NCBI GenBank assembly: GCA_027924585.1 | Contig: BSBM01000486.1 | Coordinates: forward strand, 39,944,001 to 40,008,000 | From: Larix kaempferi | Taxonomy: Eukaryota > Streptophyta > Pinopsida > Pinales > Pinaceae | Reading direction: 5' to 3' | DNA: 64,000 bases | In this document: piece after piece, positions 12,320 to 24,000 of the stretch | Layout: the number at the start of each line of letters is the position of its first letter | Position numbering within the stretch: the stretch's first letter is position 1 | The notes under the pieces: generated by a model | Database searches by the model: none | Told to the model about the DNA's origin: nothing | What the model saw: only the letters and a program-made list of their open reading frames with translations | Position numbers and translations under genes: made by a program

Positions 12320-12346
12320 GGGTGGAGCCTATCCTATGCTCCACCC
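12320..12346. other. perfect 9 bp inverted repeat with 9-base loop
   Basis: GGGTGGAGC, the loop CTATCCTAT, then GCTCCACCC. It lies in a GC-rich patch (starting GCCGCGG) within very AT-rich DNA. It could be a terminator-like hairpin or the end of an unrecognised element; its role is unknown. Confidence 0.6.
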
Positions 12347-12399
12347 ATATCAACAAAGGGTGTGTTTTAGGTTTGCATTCTCTCGTTGTTTTTGGTGTT

Positions 12400-13350
12400 T
12401 TTTATTGCTACAACTTCACATACAATTTTATGAGTTGAATTTTTATAAATGAGGAGAGTACATTTTTAAATGGCGTTTGAGATTTTGTTCAAAGTACCAT
12501 ATCCTAGGAACTGTGAGTTGGTGTTATGTATGATCTCTTCATGGTGCTTTTGCGTCAATATAACTCCATGGGATTAATTTTTAAGAATGTGGTTGGTTTG
12601 AAATTTTGGTTAAAAACCCATACCCAAAGAGAGTTGTTATTGAGTTTGAATCCCCCATGTTATTCATGCATTGTTTCAACTCCACATACAATTCCTTGAG
12701 TTGAATTTCAACAAATGACATGGGTAACTTGTCGAATGCCCTCGTCTAGGATTTTGGTTAAAATGATTCATATCCACGGGACTTAGTCATCTACCCATAA
12801 TGCTCATGCGTTGTTACAACTCTATGGATTGAATTTCAATCAATGATTTGGGCACCTCAACTAAAGACTCGATCTAAGATTTTAGTCTCTTAGTCATGAC
12901 CCATATACATAGGTAGTTGGTCTTGGTTTTGATCACCACACAATGCTTATGCATTATTACAACTCCAAGGGTTGATTTTACCATTGTCATGGGTACCTTG
13001 GAAAATACTATAGTTAAGGACCCATATCCAAAGGCATTTGGTCTAGAGTTTGATCTCCCCCATAGTGCTTGTGCATTGCTATATGGCATCTTGTTGTGCC
13101 TCGGGCTTGCATTTTGGTTAATGACCCATATCCATAGATAGGTGTTTAAGTTCAATTCCCCTCGTGATAGTTATGCATCGATAAAATTTCACATACAACT
13201 CCATGAGTTGAATTTCTACCAATGACATGGATACCTAGTTATATGCCTCGATTTTATGTTTTTGTTAATGATACATATTAACAAGCAATTGGTTTTGAGT
13301 TCTATTACCACTATAGTGCTCATGCATTAATACAACTCCACATACAACTT
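12400..13350. repeat. degenerate tandem array, period about 145 bp
   Basis: The motif ACAACTCCACATACAACTCC, followed by atGAGTTGAATTTC, recurs in diverged form near 12410, 12557, 12677, 12816, 12960, 13183 and 13331. The spacing is mostly 120-150 bp, with one larger gap. Other blocks recur between these (ATGACCCATATCCA, TTGGTCTTGAGTTTGAT, ATAGTGCTCATGCATTG). About six to seven old copies are present. It reads as a decayed satellite and has no coding sense. Confidence 0.75.
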
Positions 13351-13789
13351 TATTAAATTTATTGTATTTATTTTTTGTTAAAAATTTATTGTATTTAAAA
13401 TAATTTATAGTATTTTATTAAATTGCACAACATTATTATATTTTAATTTTAATTCACTCATATCCACCATTGGTGATATTTAAATACAATATTCTATATA
13501 CCTTGTATATTTTAAGGTGGTGTAATAAATGCATATAGATTTTGCCAAGCTACCTAGAAGTGTATCCCAACCACTGCATGAATGTGACATGCTCACGAGG
13601 ACTATTACAATTTGTCCCACGAACTATGCTACTCCTGGAAAATGACTTTTTCTTATGTATTTGCAGTGTCTTTTATATATAAAAGGCAATGTATTGGTAT
13701 ACATTTTTATTAAAAATTTAATTTATAATAGTAAAAGTAGATATATAAAATATATAATAAAAAATATAAGCAAATAAATAATATAATAA

Positions 13790-14276
13790 AGTTAATAATG
13801 ATGGTGGTATAGTGAAATAATTAAGTTAATAATGGTGGTACAGTGAAATGACAAATGATATAGATGTTTTAATATTAAATAAGACATTCAAAATTATTAA
13901 ATTATATTTTAAATATTTTTTAATTAAAAATATCTAATTATATCATATCAATGATATTAATGATAATAATTTATAAGACACTTGGCAATATAATGTATTT
14001 TTTATTTTTTATTATTTTTAATTGATTTTTTATATGTGATAATTTTATTACACACCACATTAAATTAGTCAAATCATTAACATTAACCAATAAGAAAACA
14101 GAAAAATGTATTTTGAAAAATTAAAAAAATATATTTTAAATTTTAAAAAATTTAAATTAATATAGAAATTTTACAAAACTTAAATAAAACTTTAGGAAGA
14201 AAAAAAAACTAATTAAAGTCAAAGCTTTTAGCATACCAAGTGATTGCTATATAACCTGCCGGAGGCAGGTATAATA
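13790..14276. repeat. direct repeat, copy 2 (~480 bp)
   Basis: Matches 11718-12176, including the CCTGCCGGAGGCAGG hairpin at about 14256-14270. It has an internal ~36 bp duplication of the GTTAATAATGGTGGTA.AGTGAAAT segment near its left end (13790-13850). Confidence 0.75.
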
Positions 14277-16187
14277 ATACAAAGTAAAAAGTAATAAATA
14301 TTATGTTGGACATAAACAAAAAAGAATAATACAAAGTAAGAAGTAAATATGAGACTTAAACTAGAGACTTAGCTTAGGATTAGGTGGCTTAGGTATTCCA
14401 CTCAAGGAGCTATTCAAGGAGAGGTTTGCACCTGGGAGATTTGATCCCTCTTGGTGCTTGATAGAGCCTAGGATTTGGATCTATGTTGATGGTATAAGCA
14501 TGTAGAAATTATCACCATCATACCCTTATTCTGGGAACTCTTGGGAAGTTTGGGACTCCTTCGAGTGTTTGTAGGAGAATTGAGAATTCCACATAGATTT
14601 GGGGCTTCATTGTGGAGAGTCAAGTGGTTCCATGCAAAATTGTGCCAATATATTTGGTTCCATGAACTCCAAGGAAAATAAAATTCCATTGGACTAAGCA
14701 TGGATGGAATCATTTCCATTAAACCTTGAATATGAGAAATGCATTGAAGTACTTCCCTGATAACCCTTGATTCCAAAAAATATGGGCAAAATAAATCCAA
14801 GAAATTCATGATTCTATGAAATTAGGGTGAATGGGAGGCTCCAACGCGAATTGTAGAGGGGGGGAACATAATTTAATGTCTCTCCTTCACAATTATGGGT
14901 GGATTGATGAAAATATATATAAAATATTTTTGCAGCTAACTATTAGAAAACACCACTATAGATATAAATTGCCCCCTCAAATTTTCAAACTCCCTCATTC
15001 AACCCATGGGTCAAATTTCACCCCTATAATTTTCCCTGTTAAAAATAACCAAAGATTAACTAAGTCCATACTTGGAGGAGTTGTATTAAGAGAGGTGCAT
15101 TATATAAGAGGTGCAAGTGACACAAACCCACCAAACCAAAATGCACATTGCATAGATCACCTTTAATGTGCATGATAGCGACAACTTGGCATGTGTCAGA
15201 GAGACACCATATCTTAAAGACATAATTTTGATGTTGTGACCTAATCATGATCTCCCAAATTTTGGTCACTCTCCAATACCGTCGTACTACCCTGACACAC
15301 ACTTTTGTGATAAATACATAATATAACTCAATGCGATGAACTGATGAGGATGAACAACTCATTAACTAGTGGCACAAAAAATCCTAGTTATGACAACATA
15401 TTGCCTTAATCTCATTGTCTCTTCATCTTCCCAAATCTTATACACTTATGTACTTTAGGATATGAACAACAAAGAAATGGATTACATAATTCATTTAGTA
15501 GAGGGGTTCGCTTAGTTATGCCTTGTCATTGTACCCTTTGTCTACTTTTCATTACACTGTTCTATATTATCAATGAATTTGGAATTGAGTCGTTGACCAA
15601 ATTATCGCACCAATGTATATGAATGATCTATGAATGCATTCAAGGTCTTGTTTGATTTGTGTAAGTTTTTGTTGTAACGATTGTGTGTGTAAGTTGAACT
15701 CATTGTAGGCTATTGTCATGGTTGCATTAATTATAGTAACACACTACACCTCAACATTATATAAGAATCAATGTTTACATTAACATGATCCATGCCTCAA
15801 ATTAACTTGGTCAATTGCATTAATCACATAGAATATGTTTGTTGGATTTTGAATTTGGATGATTGAGTGACAACTACTTTAAATTGTCACAACAACACAC
15901 TTTGAACAATGAGCGATGGACTAAAGATGGAATGGGCAAAGAACACACTTTGAACAATGAGTGATGGAGACAAGCTACGCATCACTAACTAAAGCATACC
16001 TGACCAAGGCAATCACAACAATATGGGTAATTATTGATTGATTGATTTTAATGACGTCAACGAGGCTGAACAACCTAAGGGACTAGGAGGATAACAACCC
16101 TAACTCCTCTCTATACACTTTTCAATGTCGAATCTTCTACTATGGATCTTGACTAGAAGCCTATCAATCTAGTTGATCTTATCCTTG
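14277..16187. other. non-coding spacer
   Basis: No gene supported. The first 100 bp repeat blocks from 9290-9440. A short duplicated phrase (GAACACACTTTGAACAATGAG) lies at about 15895-15960. ORFs at 14468-15362 have no family signature. Confidence 0.45.
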
Positions 16188-17060
16188 TCAAATAGAGTGC
16201 ATGTTGCTGACCTTTAAACTGTTTTCATACTGAATGCGGATGCCGTTGTAGGCTGCACATTCCATGACAAAGTGCCATTTTGTCTCCACCACACCCTTAT
16301 TGCAGAATATGGAAATTCTCTCTTCCCAAAATTCCTTGGGTACCTTCCATCTACCAGTTTCACATCTAAGGTGATGTGAACCCGTCCTCAGCTGCGCAAG
16401 TAACAACCTTGCTTTTCCTTTAATAGCTGCCCCTAAATATGCTTTCTGTCCATGGTCACAATTTGAGTTAAACTCTTTGATGTAGTATGCTTTTTTATGC
16501 CCACTATGCTTGGTCCACATGGCAGTCCTAAATTTTTCAATCACGAAATTTTTTATTTCCTTATTGCTGTTAGGACATTCATGTAGCTTGATATTCCACT
16601 TACTCAACCACTTTTATTTTGGCTTCAACCAAGTTTTCTTCCTACGGTCTAACTCCTCCTCCATAACTATCTTGGGCCAACAAGGGTTATCCATGCTTTC
16701 AACCTTCTTTAAATAGCTTATTAACTTGATTATTGCTGTTTCCTCTAACAGGAAAGTACCTGCTTCAACTAATAGAATTCCATATGGGACTGTGGCTTTC
16801 ACTTTGAGGTTGCTGCTAATTAACTATTTCTGAATTCTTTCTAATTGTCTCCATCTACAATTTGACATGCTGCTTCCCCATACTTCACACCCATAGAGAA
16901 CAACTAGTGCTACTAGCAGACCAAAGATGGTTTTTTTGGTTTTCCAATCCTAAAGTTCAACGTTTCTACATTTATTTTGGAGTAAGTAAGAGGCTTTCCA
17001 CCCTCCCTGTATCCTTTTTGCCCTACAAGTCTCCCAACTAAACTTATAATGAAGTCAATC
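16188..17060 (-). pseudogene. non-LTR retrotransposon ORF fragment, C-terminal end
   Basis: Read on the minus strand, fragments at about 17040-16810, 16802-16614 and 16607-16188 give the end of a LINE polyprotein. The region after the polymerase shows L-Y-G-C-E-V-W-G and W-R-Q-L-E-R-I-Q-K. A terminal domain follows with L-L-L-A-Q-L-R-T-G-S-H-H-L-R-C-E-T-G and paired cysteines F-C-N-K-G ... H-F-V-M-E-C. This domain layout differs from the L1-type LINEs in the window (no RNase H). Frame breaks and missing 5' parts mark it as a dead fragment. It lies about 480 bp upstream of the cellular gene. Confidence 0.7.
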
Positions 17061-17363
17061 CCAAAATATTTGTATTCTTTCACTATCTCTAATGGACTGC
17101 CTTAGAAAAGAAAAGTAATGTATGATCTTCATTTCCCAAGACAAAGATGGCTCATGAGAGTAAGAATGAGATGAACTATACAAAGCAAATCAACCAAGAT
17201 AGCTAATAAGACACGCTTTTTTAACCTTTTTCCAAAAATAACGAAACATAAGAAAACCTATCATAACAATAACAATAACAAGAATTATGCTTAATCTTGT
17301 TTCAAAATGTATTTTTATTAATTCTTTATTAATTCTTGCCATCCTTCAATTCATCATTTTCGT

Positions 17364-17397
17364 CCAATAACCTCCGTATACAGTCTTATATTATAAA
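17364..17397 (+). promoter_or_regulatory. candidate core promoter of the cellular gene
   Basis: A CCAAT at 17364-17368 and a TATA-like TTATATTATAAAG at about 17386-17397 lie 140-170 bp before the first ATG (17537), a usual distance for a plant promoter with a short leader. This is inferred from position and motif only. Confidence 0.45.
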
Positions 17398-17536
17398 GAA
17401 GTGCACTCCTGTTTGCTTTATCAGTAACAGAAACGGCATAGCTGGTTATATATGATTGTCTGTCTGGATGGATGGCAGTTGAAACCCCAAACCCAAAACC
17501 CTGTAATATTGTGAGCATAAACCCACATCTCCAATC

Positions 17537-18035
17537 ATGGCAACAAGCTTCTCTTTCTCCAACATGACGGACCGTTTCCATCATCTGTGTAAAGAAAAAC
17601 CACAGAATCCAACTGCTCGTCTATGTCAGAAAAGCACTGGTAAGCTCTAACACAAGAAACTTCATTCAGAGACATTGACAAATTTCATCAAATTGATAAT
17701 TTCTATACTCGTTTCAGCTGGCCCATTAATTATTTAATGCATTTTGCAGCAAATGCTGTTTTGGGTCATGGCATGAGAAAACTTCCGAAGCCTCTAAACG
17801 TTAGAAGATTTGGGGTCCGGGCTGTACACAATGATTCCAGAAGAGAAGTGGATTTCAGTAAGGAAATTGGTATTAACAGGTCACAGGAGGAGGAACAAGA
17901 GGAGAAGCCTTACAGAATACTTGATAATGGAAGGAAAGTTTATCTCGACGAGCTGGATATTCTGACCGTGTTGGAGCCTCCCAAGTACCTTGTTCCTTTG
18001 AATAAGGCTACATTCAATCTTGCTGCATATCTCTG
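17537..18035 (+). CDS. exons 1 and 2 of the cellular gene (intron 17640-17749)
   Basis: Exon 1 is 103 nt and ends AGCACTG before GTAAGC. Exon 2 starts after TTTTGCAG (17749); the split codon G|CA gives Ala. Exon 2 (286 nt) encodes the end of the presumed transit region, an acidic E-E-E-Q-E-E stretch and the block D-E-L-D-I-L-T-V-L-E-P-P-K. It ends within a Trp codon (TG|G) before GTAAGC. A longer ORF starting at 17737 lies partly in the intron and is not the real start. Confidence 0.85.
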
Positions 18036-21000
18036 GTAAGCCCAAGTTTTATTGTTCTTCCCAAGAACCTCGTTCCTTTGAATAATGTTACATTGAATTT
18101 TGCTGCGTATCTCTGGTAAGCTCAAATTTTATGGTTCTTATATATTTGCTCCGAGGGGCTACTTCACAAACATCTGATTTTTTTGGGCTTATGTGCTATA
18201 TATCCAAGGCGTGTTACTCTGCCAAAAGTGCGCGTGCAGGGATTTGCACCCGACATCGCCTCTTTCAAACCTATGTCATGTGAGTAGGGCATATCACACA
18301 TTGAGAATAGAATCGAGTGGCTTGCTTCGGTTAGGCCTTTTTACCTGATTTGGTAATCAAAGAGCTTCTGCTATGATTTAATTATTATTTTCTTAAAATC
18401 GTTGAAGTTTGAACCAGCAATGTCGAGTTAGTTAGAAATTCGACCTATACTATCTTGGCTTGTTGATTTACCCGCACTTGTATATGGTACTTCTATGGGG
18501 ACTTAGTACGAAGCGAGATACGACATTTTAAATATTGCCTTTAAGAGAGAGAGAGCGCGCTGGGGGATACACACCAACACAACACATTGATATCCGTGTC
18601 TATATATGTATGTATATTGTAGTAGCAGGACTTACTGGGTATGGCCTCGACTTGTGAGTCCTACCTGTTGTGCCTAAACTGAGCAGAGTTGGCACGACCA
18701 TAGTTTTAAAAATCAGAATAGGTCGAGGGTCAACTCGGACTCGGTATCGGAAATGAATTGGTCGAGGGTCAACTCGGAATCGGAATCGGTAATGAATTGG
18801 TCATGACTCGGCCGATTTGAATTCAATGATTCGGTTTACTAAAAAATACATAAAATATTTAAATTTTAAAGAAAAAACAATATTTTCAAGATTATAATCC
18901 AGGATTCGAAAGCATTAGAGACAAAATATCCATAGTCTGCTCATATAAGAGTGGATATATCAAAATGGCACAAAGTGTACTGTGCAATACATATCTAGGG
19001 ACTGGGACTGGAGCAAAATACATAATCTATAAGGCCTATAGGTTACATGGCCTGTAGAATCCAAGCTTGTTGACACTTGACAGTGGACAGTGGAAAACTT
19101 GACAGTTGACTGTCCCCACAACAGTCCCTCACTGTTTGCTAATTGCTGGCTGCTGAAGCGCTGCTCCAAGCCTCCAACTCATGAATGGACTGAGAATATG
19201 AGATAGGTGTAGGGAAATAGGGGGGGGGGAGGTCATTAATTAGATTTAGTCCCTAGGGTTAGGTTAAATTAGGTGTCAACTCCATGTACGACTTGGGATT
19301 CACTAATTTGAATATGAACTTGTTATCTTCTTCAGATTAGTGATCATAGGTGTGGCCATAGGTTTGTAGTCCTTCATCCAAAATCTCTTCCGGATCTCGA
19401 CTGTATACTTACCTTGCCCAAGGAAAATTTCCCTTGTCTTTGCCAAACCTCCAACCCCAAGAAGTAATGCATCATGTCAGTTTCCATCTTGAACTTAGTT
19501 GCCATGTCTGCTCTGCACCCTGCAATGAGATTCTCTGTACTTGTAAGAAATAGGTCATCTACATACAACACCAAAATAAGTAATCAACCTCAACAAATAT
19601 GAAATATAAGTTGGGACCTACTTCACTTTTAGTGAAGACCATACTTAGTAGGTATCCATCGATCCAAGAATACCACACTTTTCGTGCTTGCTTGAGACCA
19701 TACAAGGCCTTTTTTAGCTTGTACACATGGGACTCCTTCCCACTGATCTCAAAGCCCTGAGGTTTCTTTATGTACACTTCTTCCTCAATTATCCCATTGA
19801 GGAAAGTTGTTTTAACATCCATCTGATGTATCCTCCATCCCATAACAAAAACTATAGACATCACTTCTTTGATGGAAGTGTACTTGGTGACTGGAGCAAA
19901 ACTCTCCTCATAGTCCACTTCCTCTTTCCGGGAGAACCTCTCGCCGCAAACCTTGCCTTGTACACTTCTATGCTACCATTTGTTACATTCTTGATCTTGA
20001 AAAGCCATCTGGAAGTCACTATTGGTTTCCCCTTCGATATAGGCACACTGTCCCATACATCATTCTTCATGATGGAGGTGTACCCACCATGGCATCCCTC
20101 GAAACTTGTTGGCCGACTGCTTCCTGAAAACTAGAAGGCTTAAAATTGATGATGTTGCTCATTAATGCCATGTAGTTTGGAAACTTCTTCGAAGATCTGT
20201 TCTCCTTGAATGTGCTTTTAGGAGCCTTAACATGCTCTAGAGCATAGTGGAAAAAATCGGCATCGGCAAAAAATCGGCAAGGGTCCCGAATACAACTTCT
20301 CGGCAACATCGGCGAAAAAATCGGCAAACTGCGGAAAACATTAAAAAATACAAAATATATTCATTGTTTTCATAATTTTAAACATATAAAGCAACAACAA
20401 CATTAGATAAACACATTGGCACATAAATATAGAGAAAGCACTGATATATATGATGTAGTGGATGCCAAATAAAAATAATACATTAAAGTTTAAAAGATTG
20501 GAAATTTGGAAGTTTCAACACTGGTTGGAACATTGGTCATTCCCCCCTCCTCTAGGCTCTAGCCCTTGCCTCTACCTCGAATCTTGAAATTGATCCTCCA
20601 AGGACATTAGTCAACACCCTACAATTTTGATGAAACTTCCTAATCCAGGCGTTAAGATAAGGTAGAAAAAGCTTCCCATGCTTAATAAGTGATTTTGCTT
20701 GACTGAAGGTTATATTTTTATTAAGGTCATGATAGAGGAGTTCAATCAACTTCAACAATCAGGCATCAACACCACCAACATCAAGGTACATACCTAGTTT
20801 GATGTGCTTGATTAATTTCCAATCCCTTACCTTCATACATGATAGAATCGAGTGGAAACGTTGCAATCTTGAAATCCTGAAAACTATTAAGTCTGTTGAA
20901 TTCTGAATGGGATCTAAAATTCTACTTTTTTTGCATATGAATTCCGATGAGGTTGGAACCACACTCGAACATCCTGAAACAATTAATGGTAATGTTAAAA

Positions 21001-24000
21001 ATTTAAGTAAAAGGATGGAAAATAAAAGATAAGAATAATGTCTTATGAAACCATTTACTGTTACTGGTTTCAATGTCTTAAGTACAAAACTGGTTAAATT
21101 TTTAAAACTCCATGGCGATTTTTTGGGTCTTTGTGCGAGTTTTTTGGGAATATTGCTGATTTTTTCAAAAAATCGCAAGGTTCGATCATCGATGCGATTT
21201 TTTCGGCCGAAAAAAATGGCAAGCCAAAAAAATCGGGATTTTTCGGGAAATCGGCGCTTTTTTGGCTATGTTTTCCACTATGCTCCTGAGTGTCCCTCAA
21301 TGTCTGAGTTAACTATTGAGGACTCTTGACAGAATTGGTAGGAGTTGGTGGCTCTTCCTTTGCACCTAAAGGCTGTTGACCCGAACTGGAAGTCGCTGGT
21401 GACCTTGGCTCAACCTTCGGAGCTTCCTGCATCCTCTATCATTGGAATAGGCCCATGAGACTTCTCGGATGTAAAGATAAAATAAGATAAAATAATTTTA
21501 TTAACGTCCAACAAATGACCACAAAAGTAGGTCAATGGGACTGTGCGGTGCCATGATAACAATACAAAGTGAGAGCCCAAAAAGTAGCTCTTATAAAAAG
21601 CTAAAAAGAAAACAAAACTCAAACCTATCCCTAACTCCATAAATCGAGAGCTTGTCTCGGAGAAAATATACAAAGAGATATGAAGAGAGTTGATCCAAGC
21701 GGTGGAAACAAGTGCTGTGATGCAAAAATGGCGAAAATGTCACTGTCATGGGGGACTGGAGACATTGGAAGCATTGGAAATATTGGAAACACTGGGAGTA
21801 TCCTATACTGAGTTTCCTATTTTTTAGGAGACAGACTACTAATTTTGGAATGTCTATTTTTAGCAGGTGTAGTTTAATGTTTCTGGTGTACAGTGGTTAA
21901 CTTTTCCAGGTTCCAGTGGGTGGAGGATATCAAGTCAAATACAAAATTGAGCAAGTGGATATATTCTCCTAGTGTGACGTGGCAGCTATTTGAAGGTTTT
22001 CATTTGTATGGGGTTCTAAACTTATCTTGTGTTAAAACCCTAAATCAATTTCCATAAACCCTAAAGCTATTTGCTATTTCTTGTTGGCTTGTGCGAGAGT
22101 CCAAAACCCTAACTTGCCTTGCTATGTTTAGTTGTCATTCTTGCTAATTTTAACTTTCCAAAGCCCTAATTTGCCTTGGTAAATTTGTCAAGATGAAACC
22201 CTAATTCTCTTTACTAATTTTATCCAATGTAGACCCTAAGTCGAATTGTTGTAGCTAATTTTACCAACTAAAATCCTAGGTTTACTTCCTTCTATAGAAT
22301 TAGCATTTTGCTAAATTTATCTAGCTTTAAAACCTAATCCGATTTCTTTAGCCTTAATTTGCATGTGAGTTAATTTCAACCCTAATGCGACCTCTTTATC
22401 CATAATTTGCATGAAAATATTTTTAGATACCATATCCTTCAAGGGGAAATTCGATGGATTAGTTTATTTCTGGCAGGTTTTGATTTGAGTTATCCCTCTC
22501 AGATATGCATGCAAACTTCAATGTCTTAGTGGGGATATTTTAGAGGTTGTCTTTGGCACAATTCAGGAATCTAATACTTCAAAATATCTCCCATGATGTA
22601 TTGAACTATCCTGAATGGCTGGTCGTCAAAATCTTATTATGGGTGGTAGAAAAACCAACTTATATAATGCAAAATTTTAAACAGCATATTAATTGCAGAC
22701 TACAGGAATCAGCGGTTAACCTCAGGGAGTTTGAGTTCAGCATGTGAGTGGTGGCCTGAAATAGTGAACAGCAATTTGTTGGAGAAATATAATGTGTTCA
22801 TGGAAAGTCATCGTTCTGATTGAGGTCAAATCTGGGAGCTTGGTGATCTGTTCTATAATTAGTATCTGAAAACAGCAGTTACCTGTCACAGTTGTAACTC
22901 CATAAACAGTAAAATTCCTGTGTTTGCTAAAGTGTTGGGTGATAATAGGAGTATTATTGGCATCTTTTATTTATTCTTCAGCAATTATGTTCAGTCAGGG
23001 AGTTTGCTCTGCATTAGGAAGAGGAGGGTTTGGTTTATCCCACAAACAGCAGCGCTGTAGGGCACTATTTATAGCCAGTTTGACAGGTATATTTGGAAAA
23101 CAGCCACATAAACAAGCGTATTCTCCTACAGAACAACGTTTGATGAGTCTAAAGTTGGTGAAATTTGTGTTATTTTTAGCCAGCAGCTGAGTTAGAGGAA
23201 GAGATGCACTGTAGGGGCCTGTATGTGAGTGGATTTAGGAGTAGAATTCTATTTACAGCAGAAAATCACATGTAAGGATGAGTGTGTACTCCATGCAGGG
23301 ACTTGTAACATCACGTATCCTCTTTTCCTTATATCTTAGGCGTAGGCTTTTCATATCTTCATTCTTATGTTCTATAAGGACTAGGGGGAGATCATGATGC
23401 AGGGTTAGACAATTTTCATGGGCATAATTGCAGCAGAAGACTTCCATCATCCACCCACCTTCTGGATGCAATGAATTGCTTCCATCACTGCATACCATTG
23501 GACCTATTGCAGCATGTCATATGTTTGTCACTATGATGTGGTTTGACCTCTTGAATAACATACTGATTTTGTTTGACTATGCCTTGTCTGTGGCTCTTGG
23601 AATTTGTTGGTTGAATAGTTGTTTAGTTGTTTGCTTCCTGTGCACACACTTTGATTTCCTATTTGCACGTTCATTTTATTTCATGCTTTCATTAACTATT
23701 GCAATTGGCTTAGAAATCTGATATCAACCATCTTGAGTTTGACTTGGACTTTACTCTTGCTCGTCACTGCTTTTGGGCATCTCAAGGGTGAGTTTTGTCT
23801 GTTGATCAATTGCATTGTTATGCAGATTAGTTCGTCTGATAACAGCATTCAACCCCTAGGGACACCCCCCTGAGACTGGAAAAGCACCAGTCCAAATGGA
23901 GAGACAACTGACTATGATAGGGTTGGTTGTCTGGAGTTATTATGTAGATCTGCTGTTGCTGATCCACATGATAACATGTATGAAAGGTCAGTCAACCTTT

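Noticed and set aside
12874-13155. Overlapping ORFs on both strands in the tandem array
   Set aside because: Produced by the repeat units; neither resembles a protein and the frames are not kept between units.
17737-18039. 100-codon single-exon gene starting at 17737
   Set aside because: Its first codons overlap the intron 1 acceptor and its stop is created by the exon 2 donor; the spliced model explains both.
23428-23721. Hydrophobic 97-codon ORF as a membrane protein gene
   Set aside because: Lies inside intron 2, no homology signal, and hydrophobicity is expected by chance in T-rich DNA.
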